From Thermoleophilia bacterium (GTDB taxonomy: Bacteria; Actinomycetota; Thermoleophilia; Gaiellales; Gaiellaceae): a stretch of 39,811 nt of DNA. The translations under genes were made by a program, and so were the position numbers. Under the pieces are notes generated by a model, which saw nothing but the letters and a program-made list of their open reading frames with translations, searched no databases and had not been told where the DNA came from. The DNA lies in assembly GCA_025934995.1 (NCBI GenBank), contig JAICWC010000014.1, positions 1-39,811 of the forward strand, read 5' to 3'. Below are positions 16,316-24,372 of the stretch, piece by piece. Each line of letters opens with the position of its first letter. The stretch's first letter is position 1.

Positions 16316-17661
16316 CGCAGCACCCCTACCTCGCCCTCACCGACGACGACCGGGAGGAGATGCTCCGAGCGATCGGCGTCTCGTCGGTCGACGAGCTCTT
16401 TCGGGACATCCCGGCCGGTGTCCGTTTCGAGGGCCTGCTCGACCTCGAGCCGGCGCTCTCGGAGCACGAGCTCTCGGCGCACCTCACGGAGCTTGCGTCG
16501 CGCAACGTCGACACGACGCGCGAGCTCTCCTTCCTCGGCGCGGGCATCTACGACCACTACGTCCCGGGCGTCGTCGACGCGGTCATGCAGCGCGGCGAGT
16601 TCCTGACGGCGTACACGCCCTACCAGCCCGAGATGAGCCAAGGCGTGCTGCAGGCGATCTTCGAGTATCAGACCGCGGTCTGCGAGCTCACCGGCATGGA
16701 CGTCTCGAACGCATCCGGCTACGACGGGACGACGGTGACCGCGGACGCCTGCTTCATCGCGAAGCACGCGACCAACCGCGCGAGGATCGTGATCACCGAG
16801 GCGACGAGCCCGCAGGTGCGCCAGGTCGTGAAGACGTATGCACCGGGCTTCGGGCTCGAGGTCGTCGAGGTGCCGCACCGCGACGGCACGACCGACCCCG
16901 ACGAGCTGCGGATCGCCGCAGAGGACGCCGCAGCGGTGATCTTCCAGCAGCCGAACGTCTTCGGCTGTCTCGAGCCGGCGCCCGAGCTCGCCGCCGCAGC
17001 GAACGACGCCGGCGCGCTCTCGATCGCACACGTCGATCCGCTGTCGCTCGGCGTGCTCGAAGCCCCGGGCCGCTACGGCTGCGCGATCGCGCTCGGCGAG
17101 GGCCAGGGCGCCGGCAACTTCCCCGCGTTCGGCGGGCCGCACTACGGCTTCCTGGCCGCACGCCAGGAATACATCCGCCGGATGCCGGGCCGGATCGTCG
17201 GCGAGACGGTAGACGCCGCGGGCAAGCGCGGCTATGTCCTCACCCTGCAGACGCGCGAGCAGCACATCAGGCGTGAGAAAGCGACGTCGAACATCACGAC
17301 GAACCAGACGCTCCTCGCGCTCGGAGGCCTCGTCTACCTGACCTGGCTCGGGCCGCAGGGGTTGCGCGAGGTGGGGGAGGCCTGCCTCTCGCTTTCGGCC
17401 TACGCGAAGCAGCAGCTCGCAGAGCGCGGCTTCGAGCAGTTGTTTGCGGATCGGACAACGTTCAAGGAGTTTGCAGTCCGGGTCGGACGGAACGCCCGCG
17501 CCGTCGTCAAGGCGGCGCGCGAGCGCGGCGTCCATCCGGGCTACGCGCTGGGCCGCGATTACGAGGGGATGGACGACGTCCTGCTCGTCGCCGTGACGGA
17601 GAAGCGCACGCCCGCAGAGATCGACCGGCTCGCCGAGGTGCTCGCAGAGGTGGCCGGATGA
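16312..17661 (+). CDS. gcvPA: Glycine dehydrogenase (decarboxylating) subunit 1
   Basis: N-terminal half of the split P protein, which decarboxylates glycine on PLP and passes aminomethyl to GcvH. 449 aa, with HPYLALTDDDREEML, SFLGAGIYDHYVPGVVDAV, TAYTPYQPEMSQGVLQAIFE and NASGYDGTTV, all characteristic of the alpha subunit. The PLP lysine is expected on the partner. The GTG start is in a GTGA overlap with gcvH, and its stop overlaps the ATG of gcvPB, so equal expression of the two halves is likely. Confidence 0.95.
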   Translation: MTQHPYLALTDDDREEMLRAIGVSSVDELFRDIPAGVRFEGLLDLEPALSEHELSAHLTELASRNVDTTRELSFLGAGIYDHYVPGVVDAVMQRGEFLTAYTPYQPEMSQGVLQAIFEYQTAVCELTGMDVSNASGYDGTTVTADACFIAKHATNRARIVITEATSPQVRQVVKTYAPGFGLEVVEVPHRDGTTDPDELRIAAEDAAAVIFQQPNVFGCLEPAPELAAAANDAGALSIAHVDPLSLGVLEAPGRYGCAIALGEGQGAGNFPAFGGPHYGFLAARQEYIRRMPGRIVGETVDAAGKRGYVLTLQTREQHIRREKATSNITTNQTLLALGGLVYLTWLGPQGLREVGEACLSLSAYAKQQLAERGFEQLFADRTTFKEFAVRVGRNARAVVKAARERGVHPGYALGRDYEGMDDVLLVAVTEKRTPAEIDRLAEVLAEVAG

Positions 17662-19163
17662 AGCTGATCTACGAAAAGTCCCGGCCGGGCCGGCGCGCAG
17701 CCGCGATCCCGCAGCATGCCGGGCTGCCGCGCCCGGAGATCCCCGACGAGCTGCGGCGCCGTGACCCGCCTCGGCTGCCGGAGGTGCACGAGCTCGAGCT
17801 GATCCGTCACTTCACCGAGCTCTCGACGCGCAACTTCGGGATCGACAACGGCTTCTATCCCCTCGGCTCCTGCACGATGAAGTACAACCCGCGGATCAAC
17901 GAGCGGCTCGTGGCGCTCCCGGGCTTCGCGAACATGCACCCGCTGCAGGAAGAGGAAGGCGCGCAAGGCGCGCTCGAGCTGATGTGGCGGTTGCAGGAGA
18001 TTCTCGCCGAGGTGACGGGCCTGCATGCCGTCTCGCTGCAGCCGGCGGCCGGCAGCCAGGGCGAGTTGACCGGCCTCATGCTCGTGCGCGCCTACTTCGA
18101 GGACAAGGGTCAGTCCGAGCAGCGGCGCAAGGTCGTCATCCCCGACACCGCGCACGGCACGAACCCCGCGTCGGTGACGATGGCCGGCTACGAGGTGACA
18201 CCGGTGAAGACCGATGCGCGCGGCAACATCGACGTCGAGGACCTGCGCGCGAAGGTCGACGAGCACACCGCCTGCCTGATGCTCACCAACCCGTCGACGC
18301 TCGGTCTCTTCGACGAGAACATCGAGGAGATCACGAAGATCTTCCACGGCGCGGGCGCGCTCATGTACTACGACGGCGCGAACCTCAATGCGGTCTGCGG
18401 CATCTCGCGGCCCGGCGACATGGGCTTCGACATCGTCCACATCAACCTGCACAAGACGTTCAGCCAGCCGCATGGTGGCGGCGGCCCGGGCGGCGGGCCG
18501 ATCGCGGTGCGGGACGTCCTCGAGCCGTTCCTGCCGGTGCCGGCGGTCGTGCGCAAGGACGGCGACGTGTTCGGGCTCGACTTCGACCGGCCGAAGTCGA
18601 TCGGCAAGGTGCGCGGCTTCACCGGACCGTTCGGCGTCTTCGTGCGCTCGTATGCGTTCATCCGGATGTTCGGTCCGCGGCTACGCGAGATGTCGGAGCT
18701 TGCCGTGCTGAATGCGAACTACATGCTTGCGCGACTGAAGGATGCGTACGAGCTGCCGTTCGACCGGTTGTGCATGCACGAGTTCGTGCTCAGTGCACGC
18801 ACGCTGAAGCGCGAGCACGGCGCGACGGCGCTCGACGTCGCGAAGCGGCTGATGGATTACGGCTTCCATCCACCGACGGTGTACTTCCCGCTCGTCGTTC
18901 CGGAGGCGCTGATGATCGAGCCGACCGAGACGGAGTCGAAAGAGACGCTCGACGCGTTCTGCGACGCGATGCTGGAGATCGCGCGCGAGGCCGCGGCACA
19001 GCCGGAGCTGCTGAAAGAGGCGCCCCATCACCGGCCGGTGCAGCGGCTCGACGAGGTGCGCGCGGCGAAGCAGCCGGTCGTCAAGTACGGGTTCGAGGAG
19101 CATCCCGCCCTGGAAGGCTCGGCACGAGAACCGGTCGCAGCGGAAGCGCCGAAGGGCGTCTAG
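17658..19163 (+). CDS. gcvPB: Glycine dehydrogenase (decarboxylating) subunit 2
   Basis: C-terminal half of the split P protein carrying the PLP site. K266 in NLHKTFSQPHGGGGPG is the Schiff-base lysine, followed by the glycine-rich loop. Other landmarks: SELSTRNF-like start region (TELSTRNFGIDNGFYPLGS), PAAGSQGELTG, and IPDTAHGTNPASV. Length 501 aa is normal, with a slightly extended charged C-terminus. With gcvT, gcvH and gcvPA it gives the complete P/T/H set; the L protein (dihydrolipoyl dehydrogenase) is not in this window. Confidence 0.96.
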   Translation: MKLIYEKSRPGRRAAAIPQHAGLPRPEIPDELRRRDPPRLPEVHELELIRHFTELSTRNFGIDNGFYPLGSCTMKYNPRINERLVALPGFANMHPLQEEEGAQGALELMWRLQEILAEVTGLHAVSLQPAAGSQGELTGLMLVRAYFEDKGQSEQRRKVVIPDTAHGTNPASVTMAGYEVTPVKTDARGNIDVEDLRAKVDEHTACLMLTNPSTLGLFDENIEEITKIFHGAGALMYYDGANLNAVCGISRPGDMGFDIVHINLHKTFSQPHGGGGPGGGPIAVRDVLEPFLPVPAVVRKDGDVFGLDFDRPKSIGKVRGFTGPFGVFVRSYAFIRMFGPRLREMSELAVLNANYMLARLKDAYELPFDRLCMHEFVLSARTLKREHGATALDVAKRLMDYGFHPPTVYFPLVVPEALMIEPTETESKETLDAFCDAMLEIAREAAAQPELLKEAPHHRPVQRLDEVRAAKQPVVKYGFEEHPALEGSAREPVAAEAPKGV

Positions 19164-19183
19164 CCCTCGCTGTCGTCGCGGCG

Positions 19184-19525
19184 ATGGTCGTGGACGACCT
19201 GCTGCAGCCGAGCGTGCTCTCGCACGAGCGCTCGCCCGTCGTCTACGCGGGCGGCCTCGTCGTCGGCGTCGCGCTGCTCGCGCTGACACCGCGGATCCGC
19301 TCGCGTCTCGTGTCACTCGGCAGTGGCCTCGCCGCCGGCGGCGCCTTCGCGACGGTCATCTGCGGTGTCGCCTGGCGCGGCGGCGTGCCGAACCCGCTCA
19401 TGCGCGGCGATGTCGCGTTCAACCTTGCGGACGCAGCGATCGGAGTCGGTGTGGTGCTCCTGATCGGGGGCGCGCTGTATCACGGCTGGACACATCGCGA
19501 TCGCCTCGGCGAAACTGTGGCGTGA
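19184..19525 (+). CDS. Mini LspA-like membrane protein
   Basis: 113-aa protein with about three hydrophobic segments (20-36, 46-64, 84-100). The segment RGDVAFNLADAAIGVGVVLL (74-93) closely resembles the C-terminal active-site motif of lipoprotein signal peptidase LspA (FNxADxxIxxG, catalytic Asp). The first LspA aspartate motif (GNxxDR) is replaced by GGVPNPLMRGD, and the protein is about 40-50 residues shorter than real LspA. A degenerate signal-peptidase-II relative is inferred. It starts 20 nt after gcvPB and its stop overlaps the next gene's GTG. Confidence 0.65.
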   Translation: MVVDDLLQPSVLSHERSPVVYAGGLVVGVALLALTPRIRSRLVSLGSGLAAGGAFATVICGVAWRGGVPNPLMRGDVAFNLADAAIGVGVVLLIGGALYHGWTHRDRLGETVA

Positions 19526-20211
19526 CCTCCGTCGCACTCGCCGCCGCCGCGCTCCTCGCCACCGCACCGACACCGACGCTGCATAGCGGCGAACGGGAAT
19601 GGTTCGTCCCGGGTCGGCTTCCTGTCGGAGCCCAGGTCGTCTGCAAGGCGGGAGGACACGCGATGACGTTGACCGTTCCGACGCCGACGAGTGCGCGGGA
19701 CGCCGGTTCCGGTTTCTTCGTCGGTGGCGGCATTGGAGCATCGATCGCGTCCCGGCCGAATGGTGCCGTCGAGGTCGACTGCAATGTGAGCGAGGCGCCC
19801 CCGCATCGAATAACGATGCCTTGGGTTGTCAGCCGGAATGGGCTGGGGCTGATCCGCGGCGCGAACACGCTCGCTCGCGTGCGGAAGCTCTACGGTTTTG
19901 GAATTGCGCACCGCGACACCGCCATGTGCCGTGTCAGCTGGCCGGCGCAGGGTCTCGTCGGAACGTTTGCGTCCTGCGCGAGCTCGAGCCTGCTCGTCCG
20001 CGCAGCGGTCGCCGGCGCGCGGTGGAGCTCGCTGAACGGCGTCCGCATCGGCGACTCGCTCGCACGGATGCTCTGGCAGGACCAGGGTGCGTTCAGATTG
20101 ACGGCGGGCGCATGGGCGCTCGGCGGCGTCGGTAGGAAGCATTCGCCGCGCCTCCTCGCCTACGTCAGCAGGCTGGGTGTGGTGACCGCGCTCGTCGTCA
20201 GCGAGCGTTAG
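19522..20211 (+). CDS. Secreted hypothetical protein
   Basis: 229 aa. GTG 19522 is in a GTGA overlap with the LspA-like gene. A short hydrophobic N-terminus (TSVALAAAALLATAPTPT) looks like a signal peptide with cleavage after Ala near residue 15-17. The mature part contains four cysteines (near residues 42, 87, 136 and 152) that could form disulfides, plus a Gly/Ser/Val-rich beta-strand-like pattern. I do not recognise a family. The GC content is a little lower in 19700-19920 than in the neighbours. It converges on rlmN with a 14-nt overlap. Confidence 0.65.
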   Translation: MTSVALAAAALLATAPTPTLHSGEREWFVPGRLPVGAQVVCKAGGHAMTLTVPTPTSARDAGSGFFVGGGIGASIASRPNGAVEVDCNVSEAPPHRITMPWVVSRNGLGLIRGANTLARVRKLYGFGIAHRDTAMCRVSWPAQGLVGTFASCASSSLLVRAAVAGARWSSLNGVRIGDSLARMLWQDQGAFRLTAGAWALGGVGRKHSPRLLAYVSRLGVVTALVVSER

Positions 20212-21205
20212 CGCCCACGCGCTCTCTGGGCGCCGCCGCCAGCTGTCCGCAGGCGGCCTCGATGTCTCTGCCGCGCGTCAGCCGCACGGTGACCGGAACC
20301 CGCGCGCGCGACAGTGCGTCGCGGAACGCCGCGATGCGGTCGCGCGACGAGCCGTCGTACATTCCCGTCGGGTTGTAGGGGATGAGGTTCACCTTGAAGT
20401 CGTCGGGGCCGAGCAGCTCTCCGAGGGCGCGGGCGTGCTCGACCGAGTCGTTGACGTCGGCGAGCATCACGTACTCGACGAAGACGCGTCTGTTGACGCG
20501 CGCCGCGTGCTTGCGGCACTCCGCCAGCACAGCATCGAGCGGATACCGCTCGTTGACCGGCATGATCGCCGATCGCAGCTCGTCCGTCGGCGCATGCAGC
20601 GAGAGGGCGAGCCGAATCGGCTCGTCGACCTCGTCGACGAATTTCTTCAACCCCGGTAGCCAGCCGACGGTCGAGATCGTCGTCCGCCGGTGTGTGATGC
20701 CGACGTCGGGCAGGCGCCGGGCCGCGCGCAACACCTCGTCCAGGTTGAGCATGGGCTCGCCCATCCCCATGAAGACCGCGTGGTTGACGTCGCCCAGGCG
20801 GCGGAAGTGGAGCGCCTGATCGAGGATCTCGAACGCCGTCAGGTTGCGGCCGAACGCCATCTGTCCGGTCGCGCAGAACGTGCACGTGAGCGGGCAACCA
20901 GACTGGGACGACAGACAGAGCGACCGGCGGCCGTCGCGATACGTCATCAGCACCGCCTCGACGGGGTGGCCGTCGTGCGTGCGGAACAACACCTTGATCG
21001 TGCCGTCGCTCGACTCGCGCTGCGTCTCGACGGCGAGCGTCGAGAACGGCACGGCAGCGTCCAGAGACTCGCGCAGCGCACGCGGCAAATTCGTCATGGC
21101 GTCGTAGCCCGGGACGCCGCGCGCAGCCCACTCCCACACCTGCAACGCGCGATAGCCGGGCTCGCCGCGCTCCTTCAACCACGAATCGAGCAGCAGCAGA
21201 TCCAC
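20198..21205 (-). CDS. rlmN: Dual-specificity RNA methyltransferase RlmN
   Basis: Radical SAM enzyme that C2-methylates A2503 of 23S rRNA and A37 of some tRNAs. 335 aa. The 4Fe-4S motif CxxxCxxC is in GCPLTCTFCATG, the GMGEPMLN loop is present, and the methyl-carrying catalytic cysteine is in the C-terminal DIEAACGQL. Radical SAM family hallmarks are therefore complete. The GTG start at 21205 is preceded by TACCGT with a 6-nt spacer and no Shine-Dalgarno. It is divergent from the R2-like oxidase with only 19 bp between the start codons. Confidence 0.96.
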   Translation of the reverse strand: MDLLLLDSWLKERGEPGYRALQVWEWAARGVPGYDAMTNLPRALRESLDAAVPFSTLAVETQRESSDGTIKVLFRTHDGHPVEAVLMTYRDGRRSLCLSSQSGCPLTCTFCATGQMAFGRNLTAFEILDQALHFRRLGDVNHAVFMGMGEPMLNLDEVLRAARRLPDVGITHRRTTISTVGWLPGLKKFVDEVDEPIRLALSLHAPTDELRSAIMPVNERYPLDAVLAECRKHAARVNRRVFVEYVMLADVNDSVEHARALGELLGPDDFKVNLIPYNPTGMYDGSSRDRIAAFRDALSRARVPVTVRLTRGRDIEAACGQLAAAPRERVGANAR

Positions 21206-21210
21206 ACGGC

Positions 21211-21217
21211 TACGGTA
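21211..21217. promoter_or_regulatory. Shared bidirectional -10 heptamer (rlmN / R2lox)
   Basis: TACGGTA reads TACGGT on the plus strand (8 nt before the R2lox ATG 21225) and TACCGT on the minus strand (6 nt before the rlmN GTG 21205). The two -10 boxes overlap by five of six bases. The whole intergenic region is 19 bp, so both transcripts would be leaderless or nearly so. Confidence 0.6.
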
Positions 21218-21224
21218 GCGTCGA

Positions 21225-22118
21225 ATGGCCGTTCACGAGGGCTTCCGCACGACCGCCGGCGGGCTGCGCGACTGCTTTCCGCTCCGCCTGTACCAGAAGG
21301 CGAAGCGCCTCGGCGTGTGGGACCCCGTGACGTTCGACTTCACGCAGGACCGCCGCGACTGGCAGAGCCTCGACGAGCTGCAGCGCGAGACCATCCTCTC
21401 GCTGACCTCGCTCTTCGTCGCCGGCGAGGAAGCGGTCACGCTCGACCTGCTGCCGCTCGTGGTTGCGATCGCGCGCGAAGGGCGGATCGAGGAGGAGCTG
21501 TACCTGACCACCTTTCTCTTCGAAGAGGGGAAGCACACGGAGCTCTTCTCGCGCTTCCTGCACGAGGTAGCAGGCTCGCCGTCCGACCTCGAACGCTTCC
21601 ACGTGCCCTCCTACAGGACGATCTTCTACGAGCAACTGCCGGCGACGATGGAACGGCTGCTGACCGACACGTCCTCCGAGGCGCTCGCGCGGGCATCGGT
21701 GACCTACAACATGATCGTCGAGGGCGTTCTGGCCGAGACGGGCTACCACAGCTACCACGAGTCGCTCGCCGCCAACGGCCTGATGCCGGCACTCTGCAGC
21801 GCGCTCGTCGAGATCAAGCGCGACGAGTCGCGTCACATCGCCTACGGGGTCTACCTGTTGAGCAGGCTGGTGGCGGAGGAGCCCGAGGTGTGGGACGTGA
21901 TCGAAGCACGCATGCAGGAGCTCTTCCCGTACGCGCTCGGCGTCGTCACGGAGACGTTCGAGCAGTACGAGGGCGGAGTCACGCCGTTCGGTCTCGAGCT
22001 GTCGACGTTCGCCGACTTCGCGACGGCGCAGTTCGGCAAGCGCTACGACCGCATCTCACGCGCACGGGGGAAGTCACTCGCCGAGATCGACGCGATCGCG
22101 GAGGACGAGGCTGCGTGA
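21225..22118 (+). CDS. R2-like ligand-binding oxidase (Mn/Fe)
   Basis: Ferritin-superfamily protein related to ribonucleotide reductase R2 but with a long-chain ligand pocket. The substrate of this group is unknown. 297 aa. The metal ligands are all visible: E68 (GEEAV), E101 and H104 (EEGKH), E166 (IVEG), E201 and H204 (DESRH). V71 and Y161 occupy the positions that form the Tyr-Val ether crosslink in characterised R2lox proteins. It probably leads a three-gene operon with threonine aldolase and a beta-lactamase-fold enzyme. Leaderless start at ATG 21225. Confidence 0.9.
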   Translation: MAVHEGFRTTAGGLRDCFPLRLYQKAKRLGVWDPVTFDFTQDRRDWQSLDELQRETILSLTSLFVAGEEAVTLDLLPLVVAIAREGRIEEELYLTTFLFEEGKHTELFSRFLHEVAGSPSDLERFHVPSYRTIFYEQLPATMERLLTDTSSEALARASVTYNMIVEGVLAETGYHSYHESLAANGLMPALCSALVEIKRDESRHIAYGVYLLSRLVAEEPEVWDVIEARMQELFPYALGVVTETFEQYEGGVTPFGLELSTFADFATAQFGKRYDRISRARGKSLAEIDAIAEDEAA

Positions 22119-23074
22119 TCGATCTCCGCTCCGACACGCTGACGAAGCCGACGCGCGAGATGCTCGCCGCGATGACCGCGGCGGAGGTCGGGGACGAGCA
22201 GTACCGCGAGGACCCGACCGTCAACGAGCTGCAGCGGCGCATGGCGGAGCTCCTCGGCCACGAGGCTGCGCTCTTCGTCCCGACGGCGACGATGGCGAAC
22301 CAGATCGCGCTGCGCGCACAGACGCGGCCCGGCTCGACGATCGTCGCCGAGGAACGGACGCACGTGCTCGTGTACGAGGCCGGCGGGCCGGCGATCCACT
22401 CCGGCTTGATGACGCGCTCCCTGCGCGGCGAGCAGGGTCGGCTGACGCCTGAGCAGATCGAGTCGGAGCCCGACCTCGGGCCGGGCGGGATCGTCGTCCT
22501 CGAGAACACGCATCGCAGCTCCGGCGGCCGCGTCTGGCCGCTCGACGAGTTCCGCGCGGCGGTCGATGCAGCGCACGAGCGCGGCGCGACGCTCCACCTC
22601 GACGGCGCGCGCCTGTTCAATGCATCCGTCGCGGCCGGACTGCCGCCCTCCGAATGGGCCCGCCACGCGGACTCGGTGACGATCTGCTTCTCGAAAGGCC
22701 TCGCCTGCCCACTCGGCGCCGTCCTTGCGAGCAGTGCCGGGGTGATCGAGCGCGCGTGGAAGGGCAAGTTCCTGTTCGGCGGTGCGATGCGGCAGGCGGG
22801 CGTGATCGCCGCAGCTGCGCTCTATGCGCTCGACCACCACATCGAGCGGCTCGCCGAGGATCACGCGCGTGCGCAGCGGATCGATCCGGAGGCGGAGACG
22901 AACTTCGCCGTCATCGAGGACGCGCCGGGACTGCAGGACCGGTTGCGCGAGCACGGCCTGCTCGTCGGCCACCTGAGGCCCGGCCGGCTGCGCGCCGTGA
23001 CGTACCTCGGCGTCTCGGACGCCGATGTCGACCAGGCCGCCGCGATCCTCGACGAGGTTCATGTCCGCGCCTGA
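22115..23074 (+). CDS. Low-specificity L-threonine aldolase family protein
   Basis: PLP-dependent beta-eliminating lyase (threonine to glycine and acetaldehyde). 319 aa. DLRSDTLTKPTREM at the N-terminus is the family signature, HLDGARLFNA carries the PLP-binding Asp and Arg, and K194 in ICFSKGLACPLG is the Schiff-base lysine. GTG 22115 is in a GTGA overlap with R2lox. The glycine product could feed the nearby glycine cleavage genes, which is a metabolic rather than operonic link. Confidence 0.9.
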   Translation: MIDLRSDTLTKPTREMLAAMTAAEVGDEQYREDPTVNELQRRMAELLGHEAALFVPTATMANQIALRAQTRPGSTIVAEERTHVLVYEAGGPAIHSGLMTRSLRGEQGRLTPEQIESEPDLGPGGIVVLENTHRSSGGRVWPLDEFRAAVDAAHERGATLHLDGARLFNASVAAGLPPSEWARHADSVTICFSKGLACPLGAVLASSAGVIERAWKGKFLFGGAMRQAGVIAAAALYALDHHIERLAEDHARAQRIDPEAETNFAVIEDAPGLQDRLREHGLLVGHLRPGRLRAVTYLGVSDADVDQAAAILDEVHVRA

Positions 23075-24365
23075 GACGCTCGCCGCCGAGCTTGCGCGAC
23101 TCGTTGCGCAGGAACAACGGAAGAGCCGCCTGCCGAGCATCGCCGCCGCCGTCCTCCGCGACGGCGACATCGTGTGGGACACGGCGGTCGGCGCTGCCGA
23201 CGTCGAGACGAAGCGCGAGGCGACGACCGACACGCAGTACCGCCTCGGTTCGATCACGAAGACGTTCACGGCCGCGGCGATCATGCAGCTGCGCGACGCG
23301 GGCAAGCTCGACCTCGAGGATCGGCTCGACGAGCACGTCGAGGGCGCCGCGCACACGCCGACGCTGCGCCGGCTGCTCTCTCACACCTCCGGCCTGCAGC
23401 GCGAAACCCACGACGACGCCTGGCTCAACAAGAGGTTCGCATCCGTGCCCGAGCTCCTCGAGACGTTCCACGAGGCGGAGCAGACCCTGCCTCCCGGGGC
23501 CCGCTTTCACTACTCGAACCTCGCCTTCGCGCTGCTCGGCATCGTCGTCGAGCGTGTCAGCGGCGAGTCGTATACCGACTACGTCGAGCAGCGCCTCTTG
23601 CAGCCGGTCGGGCTGACGCGGACGACGTTCGAGCCCGACGAGAACGCGGCGAAGGGCTACCTCGTCAAGCCGTACGTCGAGGGCGTCTGGGACGAGGCTC
23701 CCGTCGAGACCGGCGCGTGGATCTCGGCCGGCCAGATGTGGGGGACGGTGCACGATCTCTGCCGCTGGGCCCAGTTTCTCGCGGAGCCGGACGAGGGCGT
23801 GCTTGCGAAGCGGACGGTCGAGGAGATGCGCACGATCCAGACGATGGACGACCACGCGCGCTGGACGGTCGGCTACGGGCTCGGCCTGCAGCTCTTCCGC
23901 GACGGCGAGCGGATCATGGCGGGGCACGGCGGCTCGATGCCCGGCTTCATCGCGACGGTGCGCGTCAGCGTCGGCGACCGTGTCGGCGCCGCTGTCCTGA
24001 CGAACGAAAGCACCGCGCGCATCGGCGCCCTCGGCTCGAAGCTCGTCGCGACGACGGTAGAACGGTGGCCGGTGCCGCCGAAGCCGTGGACGGTCGAAGA
24101 GCCGCCGCCGGCCGACGTCGAGCCCGTGCTCGGGCTCTGGTACATGGAGGGCGCGCCGCTCGTCTTCCGCTGGCGCAACGCCACGCTCGAGGCGCAGTTC
24201 ACCGACGCCGCCGAATGGGAGGAGCCGGCGGTGTTCGAGCGCGGTTCCGACGGCCGCTGGCGCATTGTTTCCGGCTGGGAGCACGGCGAGGTGCTGCGCA
24301 TCGAGGAGACGCGTCTCGTGCTCTCGGGCTATCCGCTGACACGCGAGCCCGGCGTCTGGGTCTGA
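23061..24365 (+). CDS. Serine hydrolase of the beta-lactamase / class C PBP family
   Basis: 434 aa. Active-site motifs: SITK at 64-67 (Ser64 nucleophile), YSN at 151-153, and HGG at 289-291. The C-terminal 100 residues form a separate beta-rich domain of the kind attached to many esterase or peptidase members. No signal peptide is visible, so it is probably cytoplasmic and not a resistance beta-lactamase; esterase or D-aminopeptidase activity is possible. ATG 23061 overlaps the aldolase gene by 14 nt. It converges with the ABC permease across 7 nt. Confidence 0.88.
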   Translation: MSAPETLAAELARLVAQEQRKSRLPSIAAAVLRDGDIVWDTAVGAADVETKREATTDTQYRLGSITKTFTAAAIMQLRDAGKLDLEDRLDEHVEGAAHTPTLRRLLSHTSGLQRETHDDAWLNKRFASVPELLETFHEAEQTLPPGARFHYSNLAFALLGIVVERVSGESYTDYVEQRLLQPVGLTRTTFEPDENAAKGYLVKPYVEGVWDEAPVETGAWISAGQMWGTVHDLCRWAQFLAEPDEGVLAKRTVEEMRTIQTMDDHARWTVGYGLGLQLFRDGERIMAGHGGSMPGFIATVRVSVGDRVGAAVLTNESTARIGALGSKLVATTVERWPVPPKPWTVEEPPPADVEPVLGLWYMEGAPLVFRWRNATLEAQFTDAAEWEEPAVFERGSDGRWRIVSGWEHGEVLRIEETRLVLSGYPLTREPGVWV

Positions 24366-24372
24366 CCCGGGG

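Noticed and set aside
23061-24365. Antibiotic-resistance beta-lactamase
   Set aside because: The SxxK/YxN/HGG pattern with an extra C-terminal domain and no signal peptide fits the broader esterase/peptidase group, not secreted class C enzymes.
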